Source: UBA11986 sp031402435 (GTDB lineage: Bacteria > Bacteroidota > Ignavibacteria > UBA10030 > UBA6906). Taken from it: a DNA stretch of 64,000 nt. The notes under the pieces were generated by a model that worked only from the letters and a program-made list of their open reading frames with translations, had not been told where the DNA came from and did no database searches. The translations under genes were made by a program, and so were the position numbers. Shown in pieces: positions 18,246 to 26,480 of the stretch. Position 1 is the first letter of the stretch. Each line of letters begins with the position of its first letter. The stretch covers positions 62,001 through 126,000 of the forward strand of contig JANNSJ010000013.1 of NCBI GenBank assembly GCA_031402435.1. Direction: 5' to 3'.

Positions 18246-19494
18246 TGGGACGGTTCATGACGAACAGCCTGAGCTTCAAGATTGTGTTCGTTCTTTCCTT
18301 TTCGATTCAAGCACATGCGCAACCCTTCTGGGCGCCCACAGATGGTCCGCTCAATTCCCATGTGCTGGCACTTGCGACCAATGCAAGCGGACACATCTTT
18401 GCCGGACTCGAGGGCAATGGACTGTACCGCTCCACCAACCACGGAGCTTCATGGCTGCTGGTCACTGCCGGGCTCACAAATACATTTATCTATTCAATCA
18501 CCGTTGGTCCCAACGGCGATGTATTCTGTGGAACGAGCGGTGGTGGCGTCTTCCGGTCAACGGATAATGGGGAACCTGGTCGCAAGCAAACACAGGGTTG
18601 ACCAATGGTCTGGCGTTTACCGTCAGGTTTGGTACCAATGAACAACTCTACACTGGAACGCTCGGTGCGGGCGTCTTTGGCTCAACGAACCTTGGTCACA
18701 CCTGGAGCCCGTCAAACAACGGACTCTCGACTCCTTCCGTGTACTCTCTCACCTCAACAAGTGATGGATTCATCTTCGCAGGCACCGACGGCGGCGGGAT
18801 CTATCGATCGACAGACCTTGGCACAAACTGGATACAGGTTAACAACGGCCTCTCATCCTTCAGGATCTATTCGTTGACCTCCAACCCGCAAAGAATGGTT
18901 TTCGCTGGAACACTTGGCACCGGTGTATTCCGTTCAACAGACGGTGGCCTCCTCTGGGAGAGGATGAACAATGGTCTTGTCAGTGCCTTTATCTATGCTG
19001 TGGCTGCAAGCAATACTGGCGAAGTCTTTGCCGGAACTCCTTCCGCCGGCATATACCGATCAACGAACAATGGCAACTCATGGACGCAGACCAACAGTGG
19101 CCTTACAAATCTCAACATCAATGCCATCGCCATCAGTCCGGATGGGTACGTGTATGCCGGCACGGAAGGGAGTGGAGTGTTTCGAAGTGTAGAACCCATT
19201 ACGAGCATCGCATCAAACGAACCCTTCCCTCAACATATGCGCCTGGAGCAAAACTTTCCCAATCCATTCAACCCAATGACAACAATCAGCTTTCAGCTTA
19301 CAGGTAACAGCTTTGTAAGTCTCAGGGTCTTTGATGTTCTCGGCAAGAACATTGTCACACTTGTGAACGGGCCGAAACCTACGGGAAAACACTCAGTCCC
19401 CTGGAATGCAGACAACATTCCAAGCGGGATATATTTCTATCGCTTCTCGTCAGGTCACTTTAGTGAAACGAAAAAGCTTGTCCTCGTAAAGTAG
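18245..19494 (+). pseudogene. T9SS repeat propeller protein interrupted by a one-base frameshift
   Basis: The first frame (18245-18601) has a signal peptide ending IQAHAQ and blades up to 'FRSTDNGEPG', then stops. The second frame (18598-19494) continues with the same blade type and ends in a full T9SS sorting domain (EQNFPNPFNPMTTISFQL; VFDVLGKNIVTLVNG; GIYFYRF). One missing base in the GGGG run at 18569-18572 explains this: restoring it gives DNGGTWSQANTGLT in register. The whole gene would be about 416 residues and a paralogue of the gene at 17022. It starts inside its neighbour's stop (TAATG). Either a real lesion or a homopolymer assembly error. Confidence 0.8.
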
Positions 19495-19693
19495 CTTCCT
19501 CACCTCGTTACCTCTGCTTGTCGCAAAGCCGCGACAGGCCATATCACTGTTCTGTCGTCAAAATGCGACTGTAACATCCAATTCGTTGTATCACCTGCAA
19601 AATTGAGCAACAATCAACGCGCCCCCTCGGCACGAAGCTTGCAAACTGGTTTACGGCATTGATTATCAACCAATCATTCAGGAGACACAATAC

Positions 19694-21964
19694 ATGCAAT
19701 TCAGACTCAGTAGTATCGCCATCATATTTGCTGTCATCATAGGCTTCACAGGTCTGGCGAGATCAGATGGCCACAAGGTGTGGGAGCTTGAAACCAAAGG
19801 CGACGTCGAGTCAAAATACTTCCTGCAGAACGGTAAGTACTTCTTTGTCCGTGCGGAAGAATACCTGCACTGCTTTGATGGAGAGAACGGGAAGGAAATC
19901 TGGAAAACCGAAATACCCGATTACGAAAAGCTCGGGTTCAAGTATCTCTGGAATGAAAAGGAATATATCGTCTCGACCGAAAATGAGGAGCTGATAAGCT
20001 ATGACGTGTACACTGGCAAGGTTCTGTGGAAACAGAAATACGTCGACATCGATCAGGATGACAACACCAGTTTTGATGACAGCGAGACCGCCTTCCTTAT
20101 CATGTATGGCAAAACCACCCTGTGCATTGATCCCGTCACCGGAAAGGAGCTCTGGCGGCACAAAATCAGATACGATGCCAACAGGAATGAGAAAGGGTTG
20201 GCGAATTATTTTGACGTCACTGAAGGCGATGCAAAGCGCATTCTCTTCGCAACAGAAGATGGGCTCTTGTTGCTTGATGCGGCAAACGGTGCCACCCTGT
20301 GGGAAAATCCGGATGGGGAGCTCTCAGATGAAGAGAATGTGAAAGCAGTAAGTTACTTCGGCAGCAAGGCGCTTCTCATGTACGACGATGACCAGATCAG
20401 CTTTCTTGATGTTCTCAACGGGAAGGAACTCTGGAAACGAAAACAAGAGATTGGCGATATTGAAGGATACAAAACCATTGGAAATGCCAACGGCGTCGAT
20501 TACCTGCTGATTTCACTCGACGATACACAGCTCATGATCAACCTCACCACCGGGAAAGTCGCGTGGGAGACCAAGCCCGGCGAAATGGAAGGACTTCTCA
20601 CACACTACAAAGAAATGGATGGCGGCAAGTCACTGTGTTACTTCAAGCGAAAACTCAAGAGCGGCAAGGACAAAGGAACGCACTTGGATCTCTACCTCAT
20701 CGAAACCGCAACCGGCAAAGTCTCGTGGAAGCAGGAAATCGCCATGACCGAGTGGGCACCCGCAATCGGCTTCGCCAACTTCCTCTCCAAAACGCTGCTT
20801 GGAACCAAGGTGTTCCAGGAGAACGATTATGGGTTCATCTTCACCGAGTATGAAGTGGATAACGATATCGTGTTCCTCATTCGCGGAACAACCGGAGCCT
20901 CCGACATGGTGGATCCAACGAAGCGCGACGGCGATGGAGAAGGCATTGTACGCATCAACCTGACAACCGGAAAGATCACATACCGCTCCTACTTCCCTCT
21001 CAACAAGATCGGCTTCCGATGGTCAGCGGTGAAGTTCGAGATCAAAGATGCTCCGCAGCCGGTAGCCCTCAATGGGAATATCTTCGTCGTCGGTGCCGAA
21101 CGTGTTGTGTGTGCGGATTTGAAAACCGGAACAATCGTTTGGAAGATTGACGATGATCTTGGTTTCCCTGTGGACTGGCTCTTCTTTGACAATACCATTT
21201 TCCTCAAGGTAGGAAAACAGGGCTGGGACATCGCAGTGAATGCAAAGAGCGCATCCGTCGACGCAAAGAAGGCGTGGAACAAAGATCCGTACCGGTTTTA
21301 TGCCCTCGACCCTGCAACAGGAAAGGAACTGTGGCAAGTCGACTTCGAGAATGATCCCAGCATTGCCATGGATCCTGTGTTTGATGAAAAAACCAAAATG
21401 TTCTTTGGTGCGGACGAGGAAGAACTCTTCGCCGTGAAGTTGGCACGGGACGGCAGCGGCAAGCGATCGTGGTCGTTCAAGTTCGATAAGGATGGAAAGA
21501 TAGGCGATCTTGACCATGAGGACTGCTATGCCGTAACACAAACTGTCAACTCCAGCAGTTCAACCTCGGTGACTTTTTCAGGGGGGCAACTTGGCACCAG
21601 TACAACCACGTCAATCTCATACTCCGCAACTGCAGAGCTCGTTTTGCAGCCGGTGTTCCGCGGTGATCACTTTGTCATTTTCGGCCCTGATGGTGTTTGC
21701 TCCGTAGGACTTGACGGCAAACTCCTTTGGACAACGGAGTGGAACTGGGCGGGAAAGAAGGTGACGTTGAAACCAACGTTTCTGAGCTCGGGCAAAATTG
21801 TGTTCATGGTAAAGGAAGATATCCAGGTGATGGATGAGAAGACAGGGAAAATCGAATGGAAGGAAGAAGATGATTACGATGCGGCACCTGCCCTCTCTCC
21901 AAACCATAAGTTCCTTTACATGATCGAGAAGGATGAGGTGCGCGTGTACAAGATGGCAGGCTGA
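19694..21964 (+). CDS. Periplasmic PQQ-type beta-propeller protein
   Basis: 756 residues with signal peptide (MQFRLSSIAIIFAVIIGFTG). Repeats of the PQQ_2/YncE-like form occur throughout: 'DGENGKEIWKTEI', 'DVYTGKVLWKQ', 'DPVTGKELWRHKI', 'NLTTGKVAWETK', 'DPATGKELWQVDF' and 'DEKTGKIEWKEED'. A Ser/Thr-rich stretch (SSSSTSVTFSGGQLGTSTTT) around residues 620-640 interrupts the propeller. There is no T9SS sorting domain and no dehydrogenase active site, so it is probably a scaffold or BamB-like propeller, not a quinoprotein enzyme. AGGAGACACAATAC precedes the ATG. The 199 bp upstream hold no other gene; a strong terminator follows. Confidence 0.82.
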   Translation: MQFRLSSIAIIFAVIIGFTGLARSDGHKVWELETKGDVESKYFLQNGKYFFVRAEEYLHCFDGENGKEIWKTEIPDYEKLGFKYLWNEKEYIVSTENEELISYDVYTGKVLWKQKYVDIDQDDNTSFDDSETAFLIMYGKTTLCIDPVTGKELWRHKIRYDANRNEKGLANYFDVTEGDAKRILFATEDGLLLLDAANGATLWENPDGELSDEENVKAVSYFGSKALLMYDDDQISFLDVLNGKELWKRKQEIGDIEGYKTIGNANGVDYLLISLDDTQLMINLTTGKVAWETKPGEMEGLLTHYKEMDGGKSLCYFKRKLKSGKDKGTHLDLYLIETATGKVSWKQEIAMTEWAPAIGFANFLSKTLLGTKVFQENDYGFIFTEYEVDNDIVFLIRGTTGASDMVDPTKRDGDGEGIVRINLTTGKITYRSYFPLNKIGFRWSAVKFEIKDAPQPVALNGNIFVVGAERVVCADLKTGTIVWKIDDDLGFPVDWLFFDNTIFLKVGKQGWDIAVNAKSASVDAKKAWNKDPYRFYALDPATGKELWQVDFENDPSIAMDPVFDEKTKMFFGADEEELFAVKLARDGSGKRSWSFKFDKDGKIGDLDHEDCYAVTQTVNSSSSTSVTFSGGQLGTSTTTSISYSATAELVLQPVFRGDHFVIFGPDGVCSVGLDGKLLWTTEWNWAGKKVTLKPTFLSSGKIVFMVKEDIQVMDEKTGKIEWKEEDDYDAAPALSPNHKFLYMIEKDEVRVYKMAG

Positions 21965-21988
21965 GTAACAATGGACATAATCCAGGAG

Positions 21989-22022
21989 AGCCTGCCCATA
22001 ATTCTGGCAGGCTTTCTTGTTT
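21989..22022 (+). terminator. Rho-independent terminator after the PQQ-propeller gene
   Basis: AGCCTGCC (21989-21996) pairs perfectly with GGCAGGCT (22006-22013) across a 9-nt loop and is followed by TTCTTGTTTT. It lies 24 bp after the stop codon. Confidence 0.85.
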
Positions 22023-22028
22023 TCAGGC

Positions 22029-22056
22029 TTGAACATTCAAATGAACTTGATATATT
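22029..22056 (+). promoter_or_regulatory. Candidate promoter of glcD
   Basis: TTGAAC (22029-22034) and TATATT (22051-22056) are 16 bp apart, directly after the preceding terminator and about 24 bp before the glcD start. The position and spacing support a sigma-70-like promoter with a short leader. Confidence 0.55.
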
Positions 22057-22079
22057 ACCGCTGTCAATCAATCATTCCT

Positions 22080-23480
22080 ATGGCATATACTCAACTTACT
22101 CCTGAACTGATCAGTATACTGACTTCAATCGTCGGTCGTGATAATGTACTTGTCGACAATGAGTCGCGAGCACTCTACGGCAAAGACGAAACCGAGGACT
22201 TCTCCTTTCCACCGGAGGTTGTTCTCAAGCCATCCACATCCCTGCAAGTATCCGAGGTCCTGAAGCTGGCAAACCGCCACTTCATTCCCGTTACTCCCCG
22301 TGGCGGCGGAACGGGACTTTCTGGAGGGGCGCTTGCTGTGCACGGTGGCATCTGCCTCTCAATGGAGAAGTTCAACAGAATTGTTGAGATCGACGAGAAG
22401 AACTTTCAGGCAGTTGTAGAGCCAGGAGTGATCACACAGAAATTCCAGGAAGAAGTAGAGAGCCGTGGACTGTTCTATCCTCCCGATCCGGCATCGCGCG
22501 GCAGCTGTCATCTCGGAGGCAATCTTGCAGAGTGTTCAGGCGGTCCTCGCGCGGTGAAATACGGTGTCACAAAGGACTATGTCCTCGGTATCGAAGCTGT
22601 GCTGCCTACAGGTGAGGTGGTCAACATGGGTGGAAGGGTGCTGAAGAATGTTTCCGGTTATAATCTCACCCAACTCATTATTGGCAGCGAAGGCACTCTC
22701 GCCGTTATTACAAAGATAATCTTCAGATTGATTCCTCTCCCCCGCTTGAGAAAGGTTGTTCTTGTAGCATTCAACTCGATTGACGATGCCACTGCATCGG
22801 TCGCGAGCATTTTTCAACGCGGCATCACTCCTTCTGCCCTTGAGTTCATGGAACGGGCCGCCGTCAAAGCTGCCGAGGATCGCCTTGGTAAGAAATTCCC
22901 AAATGGAGAAGCCGAAGCTCAACTCCTGATCGAGGTTGACGGAAACTACGAGGAAGGATTGAACAAAGACATCGAAGTTATCGCCGAAGTCGTCGAGAAG
23001 CACCATTCACTCGACGTTCTGCTGGCAGAAGACACACAGAAAATTGCAGACGTGTGGGCACTCAGACGCAGCATGGGTGAAGCAGTAAAATCATACTCAA
23101 CCTACAAGGAAGAAGACACTGTCGTTCCGAGGGCGCATCTTCCTCAGTTGGTCCGTGGCGTGAAGACCATTTGCGCGAAATACGGCATTACATCGATCTG
23201 CTACGGGCATGCTGGCGATGGCAACGTACACGTGAATATTCTCAAAGACAAGCTCGATGTTGCCACGTGGGAGAAACACCTCGACACTGCTATTCGAGAG
23301 GTCTTTGAACTCACTGTGTCACTTGGTGGAACGATCTCCGGAGAGCATGGTATCGGCTATTCACAAAAATCATATCTCCCCATAGCTCTCTCTCCTGCCG
23401 AGTTCACATTGATGAAAAGCATTAAGAAAACGTTTGATCCCAACAACATTCTGAATCCGGGGAAAATTTTTTTAGAGTAG
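22080..23480 (+). CDS. glcD: FAD-linked oxidase, glycolate oxidase subunit GlcD-like
   Basis: 466 residues from the ATG at 22080 (MAYTQLTPELISIL); the frame is open further up to 22017 but that overlaps the terminator and promoter. The FAD_binding_4 domain has TPRGGGTGLSGGA, 'VEPGVITQKFQEE', PPDPASRGSCHLGGNLAE and 'NVSGYNLTQLIIGSEGTL'. The C-terminal FAD-oxidase domain has CYGHAGDGNVHVN and SGEHGIGYSQK. It would oxidise glycolate or a related 2-hydroxyacid such as D-lactate to the 2-oxoacid; the sequence does not separate these. GlcE/GlcF partners are not adjacent, so it may act alone or with distant subunits. Confidence 0.88.
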   Translation: MAYTQLTPELISILTSIVGRDNVLVDNESRALYGKDETEDFSFPPEVVLKPSTSLQVSEVLKLANRHFIPVTPRGGGTGLSGGALAVHGGICLSMEKFNRIVEIDEKNFQAVVEPGVITQKFQEEVESRGLFYPPDPASRGSCHLGGNLAECSGGPRAVKYGVTKDYVLGIEAVLPTGEVVNMGGRVLKNVSGYNLTQLIIGSEGTLAVITKIIFRLIPLPRLRKVVLVAFNSIDDATASVASIFQRGITPSALEFMERAAVKAAEDRLGKKFPNGEAEAQLLIEVDGNYEEGLNKDIEVIAEVVEKHHSLDVLLAEDTQKIADVWALRRSMGEAVKSYSTYKEEDTVVPRAHLPQLVRGVKTICAKYGITSICYGHAGDGNVHVNILKDKLDVATWEKHLDTAIREVFELTVSLGGTISGEHGIGYSQKSYLPIALSPAEFTLMKSIKKTFDPNNILNPGKIFLE

Positions 23481-23636
23481 ATGGGCAAAATATGCAATCC
23501 TCATAGAGGGCGAGTTGGATCTTGCACTCGACATCATCTGGATACAATCATACAGAAATGGTCTCAAGTTCCATTAGAACTCTCGTCGGATATTTCTCCA
23601 ACCGCAACACGCCGTGGACAGATTCTGAGGCATGGA

Positions 23637-24044
23637 TCAGTTTGCGGCAGCTCTAAGCACGAACCTCGGGATCGCGACTTTGAATTTTTCTCCGTTTACG
23701 CGCTGCATGAGGAAAGTCCCTTCCATCGCCCCTTCGAAGGTCTCAAGAATGGAGAAACTATTGTAGGTGTGTGCCTCATCAGGAAGAATCAAGGGCTGCT
23801 TCCCCACTACACCTTCACCCTCCACCTCTTTTTTTTCGCCGTGGGAATCGAAGATAAACCAATGACGTCGCATGAGCCGGACGGGTTCGTCCGTGTTGTT
23901 GGCAATGCGGATGAAGTACGCAAAGACGAATTTCTTGTGCATCATGTCAGACTGACCATCGAGGTAGACTGGATGCGCTGTGACAGTGATGCCTGCTGTT
24001 GTTGCAACGTACACGCTCATGGTTTCGATTGTAAGTTCAAACAT
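23637..24044 (-). CDS. apaG: ApaG family protein
   Basis: 135 residues from the ATG at 24044 (MFELTIETMSVYVATTA). It is a single fibronectin-III-like DUF525 domain with the family pattern FVFAYFIRIANNTDEPVRLM, 'RHWFIFDSHGEKKEVEGEGVVGKQP' and 'EGTFLMQRVNGEKFKVAIPRF'. Known relatives are linked to Co2+/Mg2+ phenotypes or form domains of F-box and polymerase-interacting proteins in eukaryotes; the biochemical role is not settled. It stands alone, convergent with glcD (156 bp between the stops, no gene in it). Confidence 0.92.
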   Translation of the reverse strand: MFELTIETMSVYVATTAGITVTAHPVYLDGQSDMMHKKFVFAYFIRIANNTDEPVRLMRRHWFIFDSHGEKKEVEGEGVVGKQPLILPDEAHTYNSFSILETFEGAMEGTFLMQRVNGEKFKVAIPRFVLRAAAN

Positions 24045-24177
24045 GGGATTGCAAGATAAGGCAACTAATCCTGCCAATCAAGCAGCAAAAAGGAAGTGCT
24101 GTAGAAACAAATGAAAGCGACACGTGATCAACTCTTTGTATCGATGTGTGGTGGGGGCTTCCAGAGTAATTCTGGCT

Positions 24178-24579
24178 TCACACCAGACCGACCCCCATGT
24201 CATTCTTTGCCGCCATCGTGCAACCAAGACTAATATCGCCTATGAGTTGCAGTAGCCTGTCAAATGACACCTTGCTCACCATAAAATCGAGTTCGGTTTT
24301 AGCGAGTGGTGTTGCAACGCGCAAAATGGCAAATCCTGTGACATAGATGAATGGGATGAGTTCGAGGTGTTCATCACTCCGGATCAGCTCGTGAAGTTTG
24401 GTTCCGGTACAATTTGGCATGTTAATATCGGAGATGATGAGCCCAACCGGATGATGCTGAAGCAGTTCGAATGCTTCTGCCCCATCGGTAGCAGTAACGA
24501 CCAAGTGTCCATGCATCTGCAGGGCTTCTCGTAACACATTTCTATATTCGATATCATCTTCCACAACAAGAATGTGCAT
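24178..24579 (-). CDS. Single-domain response regulator (CheY-like)
   Basis: 133 residues, receiver only. Acidic pair in VVEDD near the N-terminus, phospho-acceptor D51 in LIISDINMPNCTG, Thr in FIYVTGF and the conserved Lys K103 in FMVSKVSFDRLL. It has no output domain, so it must act through a partner kinase or phosphorelay. Upstream lies a damaged paralogue in the same orientation, suggesting a tandem duplication. The C-terminus (GCTMAAKNDMGVGLV) is not part of the conserved fold. No kinase is adjacent. Confidence 0.85.
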   Translation of the reverse strand: MHILVVEDDIEYRNVLREALQMHGHLVVTATDGAEAFELLQHHPVGLIISDINMPNCTGTKLHELIRSDEHLELIPFIYVTGFAILRVATPLAKTELDFMVSKVSFDRLLQLIGDISLGCTMAAKNDMGVGLV

Positions 24580-24591
24580 GGTGTCGCTCCT

Positions 24592-24937
24592 TCATTATGG
24601 CTGTGCGTAATATTGGAGACAGGCATAGACTTCTCAATTGTTGGATCAATGCTTGGATCTTCCGCCTCTGTTGCATCCCTTACCTCGCAGTAGATTGAAT
24701 TCCGGACAAATGGAAGGCGTTTAAGTTTCGGATCCTGGCGAACATTCCGATGTACATTCAGCCCGTTCATCCTGGGCATACTGATGTCGGAAAAATGAGA
24801 TCCACCTCCGATTCTCCAGACTTTGAAAGTGCCTGTTCTCCATCAGGCACTGCAACAACGTCGTAGCCGTGAAGCAACAGTTCTTCAAAGAGCAACCCGA
24901 GATATGTCGGATCGTTGTCAACGATCATTACTCTCAT
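24592..24937 (-). pseudogene. Frameshifted single-domain response regulator
   Basis: From the ATG at 24937 the first frame gives MRVMIVDNDPTYLGLLFEEL...SEVDLIF and then PTSVCPG and a stop. Adding one base to the A-run at 24791-24795 (T-run on the coding strand) restores FSDISMPRMNGLNVHRNVRQ, with the phospho-acceptor Asp in SDIS. The resemblance to ISDINMPNCTG of the downstream regulator indicates paralogues. Beyond 'KLKRLPFV' the sequence no longer shows a clear receiver end and the natural C-terminus is uncertain; the boundary at 24592 is approximate. Probably a degenerate copy, though a homopolymer error would explain the first lesion. Confidence 0.6.
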
Positions 24938-25138
24938 TTGGCTGCCCGCGATTGCATTCATGAGCATCCTATTGCAAAAGGAGAGCCAGAATGCTCGCGG
25001 TCAAGTTCTCTGGCCTTATGCAATAAAACCGGCTTTCAGGCCAGTTCACCAGTTATCGATTGTAGAATTGATAGGAACCTGAGGAAAAATGGTAGGCGGG
25101 TGCGTGGACTGCATGATTTTCAGCCACACGGAAATAGA

Positions 25139-25169
25139 AATCCCGATCCACCTTCGGTATATCGGGATT
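25139..25169 (-). terminator. Terminator of the cold-shock gene
   Basis: AATCCCGAT (25139-25147) pairs with ATCGGGATT (25161-25169) across a 13-nt loop, 23 bp after the cold-shock stop. On the minus strand it is followed by TCTATTT, a modest U-tract. Confidence 0.65.
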
Positions 25170-25192
25170 CGGTTGCTACTTGGCAGTTTTAG

Positions 25193-25393
25193 TCAGATCT
25201 TGCCAACGTTTGTTGCTTGCAAGCCTTTCGGTCCCCGCTCCAATTCGAACTGAACCTGGTCACCTTCATTCAAGTTCTTGTATCCATCTCCCGCAATAGC
25301 CTTGTAATGCACAAACACATCTTCTCCACCAGGACGAGAGATAAATCCGAAGCCTTTTGCTCCGTTGAACCACTTTACTGTGCCCTTTTCCAT
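25193..25393 (-). CDS. Cold-shock domain protein (CspA family)
   Basis: 66 residues, a single cold-shock OB fold: MEKGTVKWFNGAKGFGFIS contains RNP1 (KGFGFI), VFVHYKAI contains RNP2, and GDQVQFELERGPKGLQATNV closes the fold. It binds single-stranded RNA/DNA and likely acts as an RNA chaperone. AAGGTTAACCCC precedes the ATG. A promoter candidate about 200 bp upstream implies a long untranslated leader as in cspA-type thermosensing mRNAs; this is inference. A terminator follows the stop. Confidence 0.95.
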   Translation of the reverse strand: MEKGTVKWFNGAKGFGFISRPGGEDVFVHYKAIAGDGYKNLNEGDQVQFELERGPKGLQATNVGKI

Positions 25394-25828
25394 GGGGTTA
25401 ACCTTTCTTTATATGCCAATCCGCAACCCGGCGGACACGGTACCTACATCGAGGTGGTGTGCATTAAAAAAAATCGCAATCAAGGTTTTCGTTGCGCCAA
25501 GGCTGCGATCAGTATTCTGCTGCGGGTTTGTACACAAAGAACTCTAGCGAAACTGCAAAAGCCCAACAACGGTGTACTGTTAGTTGACGGCCACAATATA
25601 GTATCCGATTTTAAAAATAGCAACAATTTTTTATTGTTTCAGTTGTCATATGTGAGCGATAATTGGCAAATTGTAATCAGGAATAGCATATATTGTTGAG
25701 TCTGTTTTTGGGACCCATTTCCAATTTAGCTAAATGGATGGAGGCGCTTTCCTTCAGTTCATTCCTCCGATCATGGTGCTGAGATTGCAAATTCAAATTT
25801 TCTCGAGAACATTTTGAAAAGGTCACCT
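25394..25828. other. 435-bp gene-free AT-rich region between csp and a lipoprotein gene
   Basis: The left part (25394 to about 25590) would be the leader of the minus-strand cold-shock mRNA. The part from about 25590 to 25760 is clearly more AT-rich than its surroundings and contains a csp promoter candidate. No convincing coding frame on either strand; the frame open at 25217-25699 is the complement of csp and its leader. The lipoprotein on the plus strand would start transcription in the right part, but no convincing promoter was found. Confidence 0.5.
25598..25626 (-). promoter_or_regulatory. Candidate promoter of the cold-shock gene
   Basis: Minus strand: TTGTTG (25621-25626) and TACTAT (25598-25603) with a 17-bp spacer. 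The start point would be near 25590, giving a leader of about 195 nt before the ATG. Confidence 0.5.
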
Positions 25829-26419
25829 ATGAATGCACGTTTCGTTCCGGTACTATTAGTCCTGCTAATCGTTGGCGCTTGCTCCGAAAAGCATAAGGAG
25901 CCCGATTTCCGAAATGCGAATTGGGGCATTACAAGTGAGCAAGTAAAGATGGTGGAGAATGCAAAACTCGTTATGGACAACGGAAAGATGTTGTCGTACG
26001 ATGGCACTGTCGGAGGAATCCCTTGCCAGATCGTTTATGTGTTTGTCAGAAATCAACTCATCGAAAGCCATTATTTCCTAAAAGCCGAGCACAAGAGTGA
26101 TAACACATTCATCCAAGACTATGACAAACTGAAATCCACTCTCACAGAAAAGTATGGAACCCCTGCATTGGACGACGCAACTTGGAAGAATGATGTATAC
26201 AAGGGAAACAATGATAAGGTTGGCCTGGCCCTAAGGTCGGGCCACCTGACCCTTGCAGCTGAGTGGGGAACTCCTTCTACCGAAGTCTGGCTGTTTCTAA
26301 CGGGCGATAACTCTCAAATCAAGCTCTCATTAAAATATGTGAGCAAAGAACTGGGAAAATTGCAGGAGGAAGAGAAAAACGGAGAGACAGAAACTGAATT
26401 GAAAGCAAACGAATTCTGA
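25829..26419 (+). CDS. Hypothetical lipoprotein, about 196 residues
   Basis: The ATG at 25829 is used, with AAAAGGTCACCT just upstream; a TTG at 25814 would add five residues. MNARFVPVLLVLLIVGAC is a classical lipoprotein signal with lipidation on C18, followed by SEKHKE. The mature part begins 'PDFRNANWGITSEQVKMVE', a pattern of small periplasmic proteins that measure a protein per gene start ('RNANWGMSREEV'), then 'YDKLKSTLTEKYGTP' and 'TEVWLFLTGDNSQIKLSLKY'. The end is charged (EEEKNGETETELK). Function unknown. No neighbour suggests a pathway. Confidence 0.78.
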   Translation: MNARFVPVLLVLLIVGACSEKHKEPDFRNANWGITSEQVKMVENAKLVMDNGKMLSYDGTVGGIPCQIVYVFVRNQLIESHYFLKAEHKSDNTFIQDYDKLKSTLTEKYGTPALDDATWKNDVYKGNNDKVGLALRSGHLTLAAEWGTPSTEVWLFLTGDNSQIKLSLKYVSKELGKLQEEEKNGETETELKANEF

Positions 26420-26480
26420 ATATTAGCGAGGAATTCAAAAACAGATGGACACAATCAAGGAAATTGATGCGGAGTAGAAA

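Noticed and set aside
21550..21640. Ser/Thr-rich stretch in the PQQ-propeller protein as a possible domain insertion
   Set aside because: Only about 30 residues and in frame with propeller blades on both sides, so it is treated as a long loop.
19694..21964. Quinoprotein dehydrogenase
   Set aside because: The repeats match PQQ-type propeller blades, but no calcium/PQQ active-site residues or disulfide ring were recognised, so only a propeller is claimed.
24165..24179. CCAGA-N5-TCTGG hairpin next to the response-regulator stop
   Set aside because: Five-base stem without a T-tract; too weak to support as a terminator.
25217..25699. Plus-strand open frame of 160 codons over the cold-shock gene
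   Set aside because: Its left half is the complement of the cold-shock gene and the rest runs through its AT-rich leader. The translation has no recognisable domain.
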